Origin: CG03 sp034660675
GTDB taxonomy: Bacteria > CG03
Assembly: GCA_034660675.1 (NCBI GenBank)
Contig: JAYEJT010000074.1
Coordinates: forward strand, 1-55,364
DNA: 55,364 nucleotides
Direction of reading: 5' to 3'
Part shown: positions 25,096 to 34,090 of the stretch, in pieces
Numbering within the stretch: the first letter of the stretch is position 1
Layout of the letters: the number at the start of each line of letters is the position of its first letter
The notes under the pieces: generated by a model
What the model saw: the letters and a program-made list of their open reading frames with translations, nothing else
Told to the model about the DNA's origin: nothing
The model's database searches: none
Program-made: the position numbers and the translations under genes

Positions 25096-27541
25096 CAGGT
25101 TTACGAAAAGGGCCCAGCGGGTGCTTGCCAATGCGGACAAAGCGGCGAAAGGTATGAATCACTCTTACATAGGAAGTGAGCACGTGCTTATGGGTATTTT
25201 AATGCTCAGTGACGGAATAGCCGTGCAGATTCTTGCCGCGCTGGGTGTAAAGGCCGAGAATATGATTGATGATATAAGCCGCTTGCTCGGGGAGGGGGAC
25301 AATCTCATCCGTCTGGGGCCTATTCCTTTTTCGCCGCGTGCCAAAAGAATAATAAACACCGCTTCGGAAGAGGCCAAGTCTCTCGGGCAGCCCTTTGTGG
25401 GAACGGAGCACATACTCCTTGCGGTGCTCAGGGAGGAAAGCAGTATTGCCGCTCAGGTGTTGAAATCAGCGGGTATCAATTACGAAAATGTGGCGGATTA
25501 TTTGAAAGAAGAGCCGGGGGAAGGGGAAAATTTTTATCAGGAGCCGAAAAAAAATACGAATTTCGCCCCGTCTGTCAAAACCCCCCTTCTTAATAAATTC
25601 AGCAGAGACCTCACAAAAGCCGCTCGTGACGGTGAGCTGGATCCGATAGTCGGGCGGGAGAAAGAAGTCTCGCGGATTATACAGATCCTGTGCAGGCGTA
25701 CAAAAAATAATCCTGTTCTTATAGGAGATCCGGGGGTCGGCAAAACCGCCGTGGTGGAGGGAATAGCCCAGAATATCATCGGCGAAACGGTGCCGGATAT
25801 AATTAGCGGAAAAAGAGTGGTGTCTCTTGATATGGGTTCAATCGTGGCCGGTACCAAATACAGGGGGGAGTTTGAGGACAGGATGAGAAAACTTCTTGAT
25901 GAAATCAAGAAAGAAAAGGGCAAAATAATTCTTTTTATAGACGAGCTTCATCTTGTGGTCGGCAGCGGCTCAGCCGAAGGTGCTCCGCTGGATGCCGCTA
26001 ATATGCTCAAGCCTCTTCTCGCCCGCGGCGAGCTTCAGTGTGTCGGGGCGACAACCCTGAATGAATACAGGAAACACATTGAAAAAGATACCGCTTTGGC
26101 AAGGCGTTTTCAGCCGGTTATGCTTGAAGCCCCGACAGTTGAAGAAACCGTTGAGATACTGAAAGGTCTCAGGGACAAATATGAGGCTTATCACGGCGTC
26201 AGGTATACCGACGGGGCTCTCGCGGCAGCCGCGAAACTTTCGGATAGATACATAACTGACAGGTTTCTTCCGGACAAAGCCATAGATCTTATGGATGAGG
26301 CGGGCAGTGAACTCAGGATAAAAAAATCCGCGCATTCTCCGGAATTTACGGCGCTGCAGAAAAAAATTAAACAAACGCGTTCTGAAAAAGCGGAAGCCAT
26401 TTCCGGCCAGGAATTTGAAAAAGCCGCGCTGCTGAAAAAGGAAGAAGCTCATCTCACCGGAGAAATCAGGAAAATAAAAGACGCAGACAAGAGCGATAAA
26501 AAAGTGTCAGAGGTATCGGCCGATGACATTGCCCGCATTGTCGCCGGGGTTACGGGTATTCCTGTTTTTAAGCTGACGGAAAAAGAATCCTCAAGGCTTC
26601 TGAATATGGAAAAAGAGCTGCACAGGGATATTGTGTCTCAGGATGAGGCCATAAGCGTTGTGTCCAGGGCACTGCGGCGCGCAAGGACGGGTTTGCATGA
26701 ATCGGGACGGCCCATAGGCTCGTTCATTTTTTTGGGCCCCACGGGTGTGGGCAAAACGTATCTGGCCCAATGCCTGTCAAAATTTCTTTTTGGCGATGAG
26801 CATTCCGTTATAAGGGTGGATATGTCCGAATACATGGAACGGCACACCGTTTCACGACTGGTGGGAGCGCCTCCCGGATATGTCGGTTACGATGAGGGTG
26901 GGATACTGACCGGCCATGTGCGCAGAAAGCCGTATTCGGTTGTTCTGCTGGATGAGATAGAGAAGGCGCATCCCGATGTGTTTAACATTCTTCTTCAGAT
27001 AATGGACTCCGGCTTTTTAACGGATTCTCTCGGGCACAAAGTGAATTTTAAAAACACCGTTCTTATTATGACAAGCAATCTTGGTGTTAAAAGCTTACAT
27101 GAAAACAGCACCATAGGGTTTGCCGAAAAATCGGAATATGATTTCAGGGAAATGGAGAATGAAATCAAAGAAGAACTGAAAAAATCTTTTCGGCCGGAAT
27201 TTCTCAACAGGATTGATGCTGCCGTTGTGTTTAAGCATCTTGCGAAAAAAGATGTTCTGCAAATTGTTGACATGCTTCTGGGGCAGCTCAAAAAACGGCT
27301 TGACGAAAAAGGCATCAGCGTTGAGTTCGGTAAAAAAACAAAAGAGTTTCTGGCAGAGAAAGGGTTTGACCGCGCAAGCGGCGCGCGTCTGCTCAAAAGA
27401 ACAATACAGGAACTTGTGGAAGACCCTCTGTCGGATAAAATTCTCTCGGGCGGGCTCGCCGGCGGCGCAAAGTTGAAAGCTGTTATTAAAGACGGCAAAA
27501 TGGAATTTCAGCCGGTGTCTTTAAAAAAGATAGCATCCTGA
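25088..27541 (+). CDS. clpC: ClpC-type AAA+ protease unfoldase
   Basis: This 817-residue protein has two Clp N repeats (about 3-145), AAA-1 with Walker A GDPGVGKTAVVEG near residue 211, a short middle domain containing a UVR-like coiled coil (about 420-460) rather than the long ClpB propeller, AAA-2 with GPTGVGKTYLAQ near residue 555, and a Clp D2 C-terminal domain. This is ClpC rather than ClpB. It unfolds substrates for ClpP. It overlaps the primase-like gene by 8 bases. Confidence 0.92.
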   Translation: MDNRFTKRAQRVLANADKAAKGMNHSYIGSEHVLMGILMLSDGIAVQILAALGVKAENMIDDISRLLGEGDNLIRLGPIPFSPRAKRIINTASEEAKSLGQPFVGTEHILLAVLREESSIAAQVLKSAGINYENVADYLKEEPGEGENFYQEPKKNTNFAPSVKTPLLNKFSRDLTKAARDGELDPIVGREKEVSRIIQILCRRTKNNPVLIGDPGVGKTAVVEGIAQNIIGETVPDIISGKRVVSLDMGSIVAGTKYRGEFEDRMRKLLDEIKKEKGKIILFIDELHLVVGSGSAEGAPLDAANMLKPLLARGELQCVGATTLNEYRKHIEKDTALARRFQPVMLEAPTVEETVEILKGLRDKYEAYHGVRYTDGALAAAAKLSDRYITDRFLPDKAIDLMDEAGSELRIKKSAHSPEFTALQKKIKQTRSEKAEAISGQEFEKAALLKKEEAHLTGEIRKIKDADKSDKKVSEVSADDIARIVAGVTGIPVFKLTEKESSRLLNMEKELHRDIVSQDEAISVVSRALRRARTGLHESGRPIGSFIFLGPTGVGKTYLAQCLSKFLFGDEHSVIRVDMSEYMERHTVSRLVGAPPGYVGYDEGGILTGHVRRKPYSVVLLDEIEKAHPDVFNILLQIMDSGFLTDSLGHKVNFKNTVLIMTSNLGVKSLHENSTIGFAEKSEYDFREMENEIKEELKKSFRPEFLNRIDAAVVFKHLAKKDVLQIVDMLLGQLKKRLDEKGISVEFGKKTKEFLAEKGFDRASGARLLKRTIQELVEDPLSDKILSGGLAGGAKLKAVIKDGKMEFQPVSLKKIAS

Positions 27542-27584
27542 CGGTTTAACAATCATATAATTCGCGGCGGAACTGCCGCGCCGA

Positions 27585-28085
27585 TTACGCCCAGACGAGC
27601 GTTTTTGTGACTTTTTCTTCTGTTTTTACCGGATAAATGCGGTAAACGAGTTCTTCGGGCTTAAACCAGAGCTTGATTTCTCTTTCCGCTTCATCGGCCG
27701 CCGAAGAGGCGTGTATTATGTTTTCAAAAAGGCCTTTGGTCGTTATTCTGCCGTAAGCTCCGCGGATTGATGTGGGATCTGCGGATTCGGGATTTGTGCC
27801 GCCGCAGATGTTGCGCACCCGGGCTATGGCGTTATCGCCGTGATACACGAGAGCGAGCACTTTTCTTCTATCGTGAAGATTTCCCATGAGATAATCAAGC
27901 AGTTCGTCAAAGAAAGGCTTATCCTGCATGTGGCGGTAATGTTCGCTTGCCAGCTCTCTGGTCACGCAAACGGCTTTTGCCGCCGCTATCTCCAGCTTTG
28001 TCTCAGACAGTCGCGTGAGGATATTCCCTGTCAGGGATTTCTTCAGTCCGTCCGGTTTTATAAGCACTAATGTTTGGTCAGCCAT
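27585..28085 (-). CDS. ndk: Nucleoside diphosphate kinase
   Basis: This 166-residue enzyme balances NTP pools. It starts with the typical TLVLIKPDGLKK, and the active-site histidine lies in NIIHASSAADEAEREI; GRITTKGLFE precedes it. It is about 20 residues longer than most bacterial Ndk, through a C-terminal extension. On the minus strand TTGCTT and TATTCT (28096-28101), 17 bp apart, form a promoter with only 10 nt before the ATG. It converges with clpC. Confidence 0.94.
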   Translation of the reverse strand: MADQTLVLIKPDGLKKSLTGNILTRLSETKLEIAAAKAVCVTRELASEHYRHMQDKPFFDELLDYLMGNLHDRRKVLALVYHGDNAIARVRNICGGTNPESADPTSIRGAYGRITTKGLFENIIHASSAADEAEREIKLWFKPEELVYRIYPVKTEEKVTKTLVWA

Positions 28086-28183
28086 AATTATCAGCAGAAT
28101 AGTAAATTAAAAAATAAAAAGCAAGAGCCGGCTTTGTTGTCCGGCGCTTGATTAAAGAATTCAGGTGTGTGATAAATGTCAAC

Positions 28184-28213
28184 TTGCATAAAAGCCTGTT
28201 TCTTGTGTATAAT
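28184..28213 (+). promoter_or_regulatory. Promoter of the PilZ gene, leaderless geometry
   Basis: TTGCAT (28184-28189) and an extended -10 TGTGTATAAT (TATAAT at 28208-28213) are 18 bp apart. The ATG at 28220 follows after 6 nt, so a leaderless transcript is predicted. Confidence 0.72.
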
Positions 28214-28219
28214 TCAGTT

Positions 28220-28579
28220 ATGGGTATAAGGCAATCGCATAGAAAATATGACAGAATAAAAGACACCCTGCTTTTGGATGTGTACAAGCCGGGCGCTTTT
28301 CAGCCGTCCTGCCGCGCATGTCTGACGGACATCAGTGCAGGCAGTGCGGGTTTAGAGTCAACATACCGTTTCAATCTGGGAGACAGAATAAATCTTGTTT
28401 TTAAGATGCAGGTTGAAGATAATCCTGATCGCCCTGAAAAGGAATATGTGGTAGATGCCATTATCAGAAGAGTGTCGCGTTCCACGGGGACTTTTTCTTA
28501 CGGAGTTGAATTTATTGTGCGCGGATTTTTTAAGCGCTGGGCGTTAAAAAGATTTGTAAAAAAACTTCTGGGATATTGA
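28220..28579 (+). CDS. PilZ-domain c-di-GMP-binding protein
   Basis: This 119-residue single-domain protein has the PilZ RxxxR motif (RQSHR, residues 4-8) and the DxSxxG region as DISAGSAGL; the usual second Gly is Ser here. The closing YGVEFI strand is present. PilZ domains bind c-di-GMP and control motility or secretion. The start is set at 28220 because of the -10 box directly before it; an upstream in-frame start would overlap the promoter. With the riboswitch at 44252 it shows that this organism uses c-di-GMP. Confidence 0.82.
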   Translation: MGIRQSHRKYDRIKDTLLLDVYKPGAFQPSCRACLTDISAGSAGLESTYRFNLGDRINLVFKMQVEDNPDRPEKEYVVDAIIRRVSRSTGTFSYGVEFIVRGFFKRWALKRFVKKLLGY

Positions 28580-29056
28580 ATGAGGTATTTAGCGGCACCG
28601 TGGCGTGACAAATATTTTGGAATGAAACAGAAAGGATGTATTTTCTGCAGGGCCGGCAGCGGAAAGAAGGACGCAAAAAATTTTGTTATTGCAAGAGGTG
28701 ATAAATGCTTTCTCATGCTCAATCTTTTCCCTTACACAAATGCGCATGTGATGGTTGCTCCCTACCGGCACACCGGTGATGTGACGAAGCTCAAATCCGA
28801 TGAGCTCGCCGAAATGATGAAATGGTCCCAAAGGGCCGTTTCCGCCATGAAAAAGCTTTTCAAGTGCGAGGGTTTCAACATAGGCGTGAATCAGGGGGCG
28901 GCTGCCGGAGCGGGTTTTGCTTCGCATATACACATGCACATTGTGGGCCGGTGGAAGGGCGACACCAACTTTATGACAACTGTGGGCGCCACTCGCGTGA
29001 CGCCCTCTTCTCCCCAAAAAATATATAAAATGCTTAAGAAGGAGCTGGGTAAGTAG
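28580..29056 (+). CDS. HIT family nucleotide hydrolase/transferase
   Basis: This 158-residue protein carries the histidine triad HIHMHIVGRW near residue 117 and a CIFC zinc pair near residue 20, as in Ap4A-phosphorylase-like HIT proteins. It removes or transfers nucleotides from dinucleoside polyphosphates or AMP conjugates. It begins right after the PilZ stop, and its own stop overlaps the glgA GTG start by one base. Confidence 0.9.
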   Translation: MRYLAAPWRDKYFGMKQKGCIFCRAGSGKKDAKNFVIARGDKCFLMLNLFPYTNAHVMVAPYRHTGDVTKLKSDELAEMMKWSQRAVSAMKKLFKCEGFNIGVNQGAAAGAGFASHIHMHIVGRWKGDTNFMTTVGATRVTPSSPQKIYKMLKKELGK

Positions 29057-30477
29057 TGGAAATTGTTTTTTTGTCGTCTGAGGTGGTGCCGTTTGCGAAA
29101 ACCGGAGGTCTTGCCGATGTGGGGCGGGCTCTTCCCGACGCGCTCTCCCGGGAAGGCGTCAAAGTCAGGGTTTTTATGCCGTTGTACGGAAATGTGGATT
29201 ATAAAAAGCACGGAATAAAAAAAATAAAAAAACTCACTCAGCGTTTCAGCGGGAAGGCTTATCCTTACGAGGTGTTCGGCAAAAAAGAGAAGGGTGTTGA
29301 TTTTTATTTCATAAGACAGAAAAAATTCTTTGACCGTCCGGGTATTTACGGTTCGGTTGCGGGGGATTACCCCGACAATGCGCTGCGTTTTATTTTTTTT
29401 CAGAAATCCGTTATGCATTCTTTGAAAAGTTTGAAAATCAAAGCGGATGTGATACACATCAATGACTGGCAGACGGCTCTTATACCGAAATTTCTTTCAA
29501 ACGGGGCTTCCTCAGTTCCCACCGTGCTCACTGTGCACAATCTCGCTTATCAGGGCGAATATGACGCGAAATTCGCAAAATACGCCGGTCTGAAAAAGAG
29601 TGATTTGCTTTACGAGGGCAGATTCAACAGCCTTTCCTACGGAATCCGCAACGCCTCTGCCGTGACAACGGTGAGCCCGACATACGCCAGAGAAATGAAG
29701 ACAAAAGAGTTCGGGTGCGGCCTGGACTATTTTCTGAAAAAAAGAGGCTCTTATTTCAAAGGAATTTTGAACGGTCTTGACTATGGCTTGTGGAATCCCG
29801 CATCGGATAAAGCCATATCCTGTTCTTACAGCGCGGCATCGCCGGGCGGTAAAGAAAAATGCAAAAAAGCGTTGCAGAAAGAAATGGGGCTTCCCCAAAA
29901 TGGCGCGATGCTTGTCAGTTTTGTGGGCCGCCTTGCCATGCAGAAAGGGATGGATATCATGGTGCCTGCTCTGAAAAAATTAATTTCCGGAAAAATACAG
30001 TTTGTTATGCTCGGGACAGGGGACGTTTATTATCATCGTGTTTTAAGCGTGCTCGCAAAGCGTTTCCCTGATAATTTCGCGCTGCGTCTTGATTTTGATA
30101 ACGATCTGGCTCACAGAATTTATGCGGGCAGTGATTTTTTTCTTATGCCTTCTCAATACGAGCCTTGCGGTCTGGGCCAGATGATAGCTTTTGCTTACGG
30201 CACTGTTCCCATTGTCAACAGTGTTGGCGGACTCAAAGACACTGTGTCGGAGTATCTGCCCGGGGAACGCACCGGCACGGGTTTCCTTCTTAAAAATTAC
30301 AGTTCCGGCGCTCTTGAAAAAGCCTTGAGGAAAGCCATGAGACTTTATGCCAGTCCGGGGCTTTTTAAGAAATTGTCTGTGAGGTGTATGAGACAGAAAT
30401 TCTCGTGGGAGAAATCCGCGCGCGGTTATATGAGGCTCTATAGAAAACTTATACGTGAATCGGGCGGGGAACTCTGA
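29056..30477 (+). CDS. glgA: Glycogen/starch synthase (GT5)
   Basis: This 473-residue enzyme transfers glucose from ADP- or UDP-glucose to a growing alpha-1,4-glucan. The GT5 signature KTGGLADV (residues 15-22) that binds the sugar nucleotide is present, as is the C-terminal PSQYEPCGLGQMIAFAYG donor-binding motif. Translation starts at GTG 29056 with GGAG upstream inside the HIT gene. Length is typical. Neighbours do not include other glycogen genes. Confidence 0.94.
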   Translation: MEIVFLSSEVVPFAKTGGLADVGRALPDALSREGVKVRVFMPLYGNVDYKKHGIKKIKKLTQRFSGKAYPYEVFGKKEKGVDFYFIRQKKFFDRPGIYGSVAGDYPDNALRFIFFQKSVMHSLKSLKIKADVIHINDWQTALIPKFLSNGASSVPTVLTVHNLAYQGEYDAKFAKYAGLKKSDLLYEGRFNSLSYGIRNASAVTTVSPTYAREMKTKEFGCGLDYFLKKRGSYFKGILNGLDYGLWNPASDKAISCSYSAASPGGKEKCKKALQKEMGLPQNGAMLVSFVGRLAMQKGMDIMVPALKKLISGKIQFVMLGTGDVYYHRVLSVLAKRFPDNFALRLDFDNDLAHRIYAGSDFFLMPSQYEPCGLGQMIAFAYGTVPIVNSVGGLKDTVSEYLPGERTGTGFLLKNYSSGALEKALRKAMRLYASPGLFKKLSVRCMRQKFSWEKSARGYMRLYRKLIRESGGEL

Positions 30478-30479
30478 AA

Positions 30480-31325
30480 ATGGAAATAGGAATATCAACA
30501 GGGCTTTTTTATCATAAGGACATCTTTCCGTGCCTTGATAAGTTTGCCCGTGCCGGTTTTAAAAATATAGAAATATGGGCGGGCTCGAGTGACTGGGGAA
30601 AAAACACCCATTTTGATTACAATGACGAAGATGTGCTGATTAAAATCAAAAAAACAGCGCTGTTAAAAAAAATGAAAATATGTTCTATCAACGCGCCTTT
30701 CAGCGAAAATCTTGATATATCGTCTGTGGATGAAATACAGAGGAGCATAGCTGTCAGCGAGATTAAAAAAACCGTTGTCCTGTGCGAATTTTTCAAGGCG
30801 GATCACATTGTCGTTCATCCTGCCGTAAAAGCGCTGCCGTTGTCAGATAAGGATTTTGTGAAAAAAAAGATCGCCCAGGCGAAAAAAAGTCTTGCTGAGA
30901 TCATTGAAAATGCCATGCTGCACGGGGTGAAAATTGCCTGCGAGAATCCGTCTCCGAATCTTCTGGGCGGGTGGGCGCAGGATCTTATGGAAATAATAAA
31001 GGGTTTTCCCGAAGAGCACCTGGGAATATGTCTTGACACGGGGCACGCGAACCTGATAGAAAAACCGGATGAGTATCTGGAAAAAATAGCCCCGCGGCTG
31101 ATGTCGCTGCATGTGTCGGATAATTCAGGTGATTATTCATCCCATCTTCCGCCGGGTGACGGAAACATAGACTGGGACAAGTTTTCCGCGGCCTTGTATT
31201 CACACGGTTTTAACGGCGTGTTTATGATGGAGATTCTCGGTGCCGCGCGTTTCGGGGATTCGGATGCGGTGCTGGCAAAAGCGTTTAAAAGCGCGTCGGG
31301 CATTGTACGGCGGGGGGATATGTGA
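30480..31325 (+). CDS. Sugar phosphate isomerase/epimerase-like TIM barrel
   Basis: This 281-residue protein has the xylose-isomerase-like TIM-barrel pattern: IEIWAG near residue 31, VVHPAV near 110, IACENPSPN near 155, LGICLDTGHANL near 181, and SLHVSDN near 210, giving the Glu/Asp/His metal ligands of the AP2Ec superfamily. Substrate cannot be read from the sequence; endonuclease IV-type DNA repair is less likely given the length. It starts 2 bases after glgA and overlaps the next gene by four bases. Confidence 0.85.
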   Translation: MEIGISTGLFYHKDIFPCLDKFARAGFKNIEIWAGSSDWGKNTHFDYNDEDVLIKIKKTALLKKMKICSINAPFSENLDISSVDEIQRSIAVSEIKKTVVLCEFFKADHIVVHPAVKALPLSDKDFVKKKIAQAKKSLAEIIENAMLHGVKIACENPSPNLLGGWAQDLMEIIKGFPEEHLGICLDTGHANLIEKPDEYLEKIAPRLMSLHVSDNSGDYSSHLPPGDGNIDWDKFSAALYSHGFNGVFMMEILGAARFGDSDAVLAKAFKSASGIVRRGDM

Positions 31326-31804
31326 AGCTGGGAATAATTTCCGATTCGCATGAGAATATGCCGGCCATAGCCGCGGCGGTGGAAATATTTAACAGCGAGA
31401 AGGTGGAGAAAGTGTTTCACGCGGGAGATATTATTTCTCCGATCACGCATGCCGAATTTAAAAATCTGAAGTGCCCTATGATCGCGGTTTTCGGCAATAA
31501 TGACGGCGAGAGGGCCTATCTCAGGGAAAAATTCAGGGGGCTTGCCGAATTTTATGATTTTTATTCGGGCGAAGCCGGCGGCCGACGGATATTTATGGTT
31601 CATGTGCCGGATTTTGTGGAAGACATCGCGGCAAAGGGCAACTATGATATTGTTATATACGGTCACACTCACATAACGGACATAAGAAGGACCGCGGGTA
31701 CACTTATAATAAATCCCGGGGAAAGCGGTTCGTGGCTTTTGGGCAAAAAGACCGTCGTTATTCTTGAAACGGATGATTTGTCCTACAGGTTAATTGATTT
31801 ATAG
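31322..31804 (+). CDS. YfcE/MJ0936-type metallophosphodiesterase
   Basis: This 160-residue enzyme has the calcineurin-like metal motifs ISDSHEN (residues 6-12), HAGDII near residue 38, VFGNNDGE near residue 58 and YGHTHITD near residue 115, with the two-metal ligands all in place. YfcE-type enzymes hydrolyse simple phosphodiesters; the natural substrate is unknown. Start is GTG 31322, overlapping the preceding stop. A pilT-type gene follows after 12 bases. Confidence 0.9.
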   Translation: MKLGIISDSHENMPAIAAAVEIFNSEKVEKVFHAGDIISPITHAEFKNLKCPMIAVFGNNDGERAYLREKFRGLAEFYDFYSGEAGGRRIFMVHVPDFVEDIAAKGNYDIVIYGHTHITDIRRTAGTLIINPGESGSWLLGKKTVVILETDDLSYRLIDL

Positions 31805-31816
31805 GAGGGTATTTTT

Positions 31817-32965
31817 ATGGATATGATAGATATTCTGACATCGGCGGTTAAACTGGGGGTTTCCGATATTCACGTGGTGCCGAAAAAACCTGTGATGGTC
31901 AGAAAAAACGGCGCGATGACGCCTCTCCCCGAATATAAGGACACGGCTCTTTCGGGAGATGAGACAAAAACTCTCATATATGGAATTCTTCTTGATGAGC
32001 AGAAAAGCCAGTTTGAGGAAAACCTTGAACTGGACTGTTCTTTTCAGATAGAGAACATAAGCCGTTTCAGGGTGAATGTCCTCATGCAGAAAGACGGTGT
32101 CGGGGCGGTGCTGAGAGTTATCTCGTCGGAGATTCCCTCTACCGAGGCTCTGGCTTTTACTCCCGCCATGATGGCCTGCATGAAATATCCGAGAGGCCTT
32201 GTTCTTGTCACCGGCCCCACGGGTTCCGGAAAATCAACGACGCTTGCGGCCATGCTTGAAACCATCAATCAGGAGAGGCAGGATCACATTCTCACCATAG
32301 AGGACCCCATAGAATTTGTTTACAAATCAAAGGGCTGTATTTTTACGCAGAGGGAAGTGGGCGCTTCAACCCGCAGTTTTACAAGCGCTCTCCGCGCGGC
32401 GCTGAGGGAAGATCCCGATATCGTGCTCGTGGGTGAGATGCGGGATCTTGAAACGATAGGCGCGGCTCTGACGATTGCCGAAACGGGGCATCTTGTTTTC
32501 GGCACGCTTCACACAACCGACGCTCCTCAGACGGTTGACAGAATAATAGACGTTTTTCCTTCCCATCAGCAAGCGCAGGTGAGAACTCAGCTTTCGGTGA
32601 CTCTGAAAGCTGTGATAACACAGCAGCTTCTGCAAACGCCCGACGGGAAGGGCCGCTGCGCGGCGAGGGAGATTCTTGTTGTCACTCCGGCTATAGCCAA
32701 TCTCATAAGAGACGGGAAAACGCATCTTATTTACGGAGCCCTGGAAACGGGAATGAAATTTGGTATGATTTCCATGGACAAGGCTCTGGCCCAGCTTGTA
32801 AAAGCGGGTAAAATAACAAAGGAAGCCGCTGTGGCGAAAGCCGGCAACCCTGACATGCTGAATCAGTATATAGCCGCCGCGGGCAGAGTGGCGGGCAGAG
32901 CGCCCGGTATGTCCGGCGGAATGTCCGGCGGTGGCGGAGCGGCTCCCGCCAAAAGGCCTTTTTAA
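31817..32965 (+). CDS. pilT: Type IV pilus retraction ATPase, PilT/PilU type (first copy)
   Basis: This 382-residue ATPase powers pilus retraction. It has the Walker A GPTGSGKSTTLAAM near residue 134, the Asp box and Walker B (PDIVLVGEMRD), and HLVFGTLHTTDA His box. The AIRNLIRE-like signature of PilT appears as AIANLIRDGK. A Gly/Met-rich C-terminal tail (GGMSGGGG) is unusual. GGAGGG precedes the ATG. A second paralogue follows ten bases later; which one is the functional PilT and which PilU is not decidable here. Confidence 0.93.
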   Translation: MDMIDILTSAVKLGVSDIHVVPKKPVMVRKNGAMTPLPEYKDTALSGDETKTLIYGILLDEQKSQFEENLELDCSFQIENISRFRVNVLMQKDGVGAVLRVISSEIPSTEALAFTPAMMACMKYPRGLVLVTGPTGSGKSTTLAAMLETINQERQDHILTIEDPIEFVYKSKGCIFTQREVGASTRSFTSALRAALREDPDIVLVGEMRDLETIGAALTIAETGHLVFGTLHTTDAPQTVDRIIDVFPSHQQAQVRTQLSVTLKAVITQQLLQTPDGKGRCAAREILVVTPAIANLIRDGKTHLIYGALETGMKFGMISMDKALAQLVKAGKITKEAAVAKAGNPDMLNQYIAAAGRVAGRAPGMSGGMSGGGGAAPAKRPF

Positions 32966-32974
32966 GGAGAGAGT

Positions 32975-34090
32975 ATGAACGAACTTAACGATTATCTGAA
33001 AAAGCTTGTGGAGCTTGACGGGAGCGACCTGCACATAAAATGCGGTCAGCCCGCTATATACAGGGTGAACGGCCAGCTGACAAAAAGCGAAGAAGCCCCT
33101 TTTACCGCGGAGGCGATAGAAACGCTTTTCAAAAACGCCGTCGGTGAGGAAAAATATGCCCGTTTTGTCGAGGAAAAGGAATACGATTTTGCCGTGGCGA
33201 TTGAGGGTAGAGGGAGATTCAGGGGGAATCTTTTTTTTCAGAAGGGCGCGCCCGGCGGGGTGTTCCGTCTCATACCGGAGGCCATACCGTCCATTGACGA
33301 AATGGGGCTGCCTGAAGTTCTCAAAGAAATAGTGAAGAAGTCCAACGGACTTGTTCTTGTTGTCGGCCCCACCGGTTCGGGCAAATCAACGACTCTGGCG
33401 GCGATGATAAACGAAATAAACCAGACCGAAAAGCTCAACATCATAACCGTGGAGGATCCCATAGAATTCGTCCACAAGGACGCCGGATGTATTGTGAACC
33501 AGAGGGAAATAGGCATGGACACCGTTTCGTGGGAGAGTTCTCTCAAGAGAGCCCTGCGCCAGGATCCCGATGTCATTCTTGTCGGAGAGATGAGGGATGC
33601 CTCTTCTATCTCTATAGCTATAAGCGCCGCGGAAACGGGTCACCTTGTTTTTTCCACGCTTCACACGAACGACGCGAAACAGACGATAGAACGAATTGTT
33701 GATTCTTTTCCGCCCGAAGGGCAGGACTTTGTGCGCCATCAGCTTTCTCTTGCTCTTGTGTCCATTGTTTCGCAGAGGCTTTGTAAGACGAAGGACGGCG
33801 CGGGGCGTGTGGCCGCCCATGAGATAATGATAAACACGCCCGTTATAGCCAAGGCCATAGAGGAGAACCAGCCCGGAAAAATACAGCAGTTTATAGCGGA
33901 CTCGGCTTCTTTCTATAACATGTCCACCCTTAATCAGTCTTTGTTCCGTCTCATAAATGAGGATAAAATAAGCGAGGAAGAGGCCATGGGCATAAGCAAC
34001 AATCCCAACGATCTGAAAATAAAAATAAAAACAACAGGGCCTGCCGCGGAAGCCGCCGCGGAACCCGAAAAAAAGTTGAGGAAGTTCTGA
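32975..34090 (+). CDS. pilT: Type IV pilus retraction ATPase, PilT/PilU type (second copy)
   Basis: This 371-residue paralogue of the preceding ATPase has Walker A GPTGSGKSTTLAAM, Walker B PDVILVGEMRD and LVFSTLHTND. The region corresponding to AIRNLIRE reads VIAKAIEENQ, so it is diverged there and may be the PilU-like partner. AAGGAGAG precedes its ATG. Its TGA overlaps the next gene by one base, forming a pilT-pilT-cNMP sensor operon. Confidence 0.92.
   Translation: MNELNDYLKKLVELDGSDLHIKCGQPAIYRVNGQLTKSEEAPFTAEAIETLFKNAVGEEKYARFVEEKEYDFAVAIEGRGRFRGNLFFQKGAPGGVFRLIPEAIPSIDEMGLPEVLKEIVKKSNGLVLVVGPTGSGKSTTLAAMINEINQTEKLNIITVEDPIEFVHKDAGCIVNQREIGMDTVSWESSLKRALRQDPDVILVGEMRDASSISIAISAAETGHLVFSTLHTNDAKQTIERIVDSFPPEGQDFVRHQLSLALVSIVSQRLCKTKDGAGRVAAHEIMINTPVIAKAIEENQPGKIQQFIADSASFYNMSTLNQSLFRLINEDKISEEEAMGISNNPNDLKIKIKTTGPAAEAAAEPEKKLRKF

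Noticed and set aside
27541..27584. Terminator between clpC and ndk
   Set aside because: A short CGCGGC/GCCGCG hairpin is present, but no T run follows on either strand, so it was not listed as a terminator.
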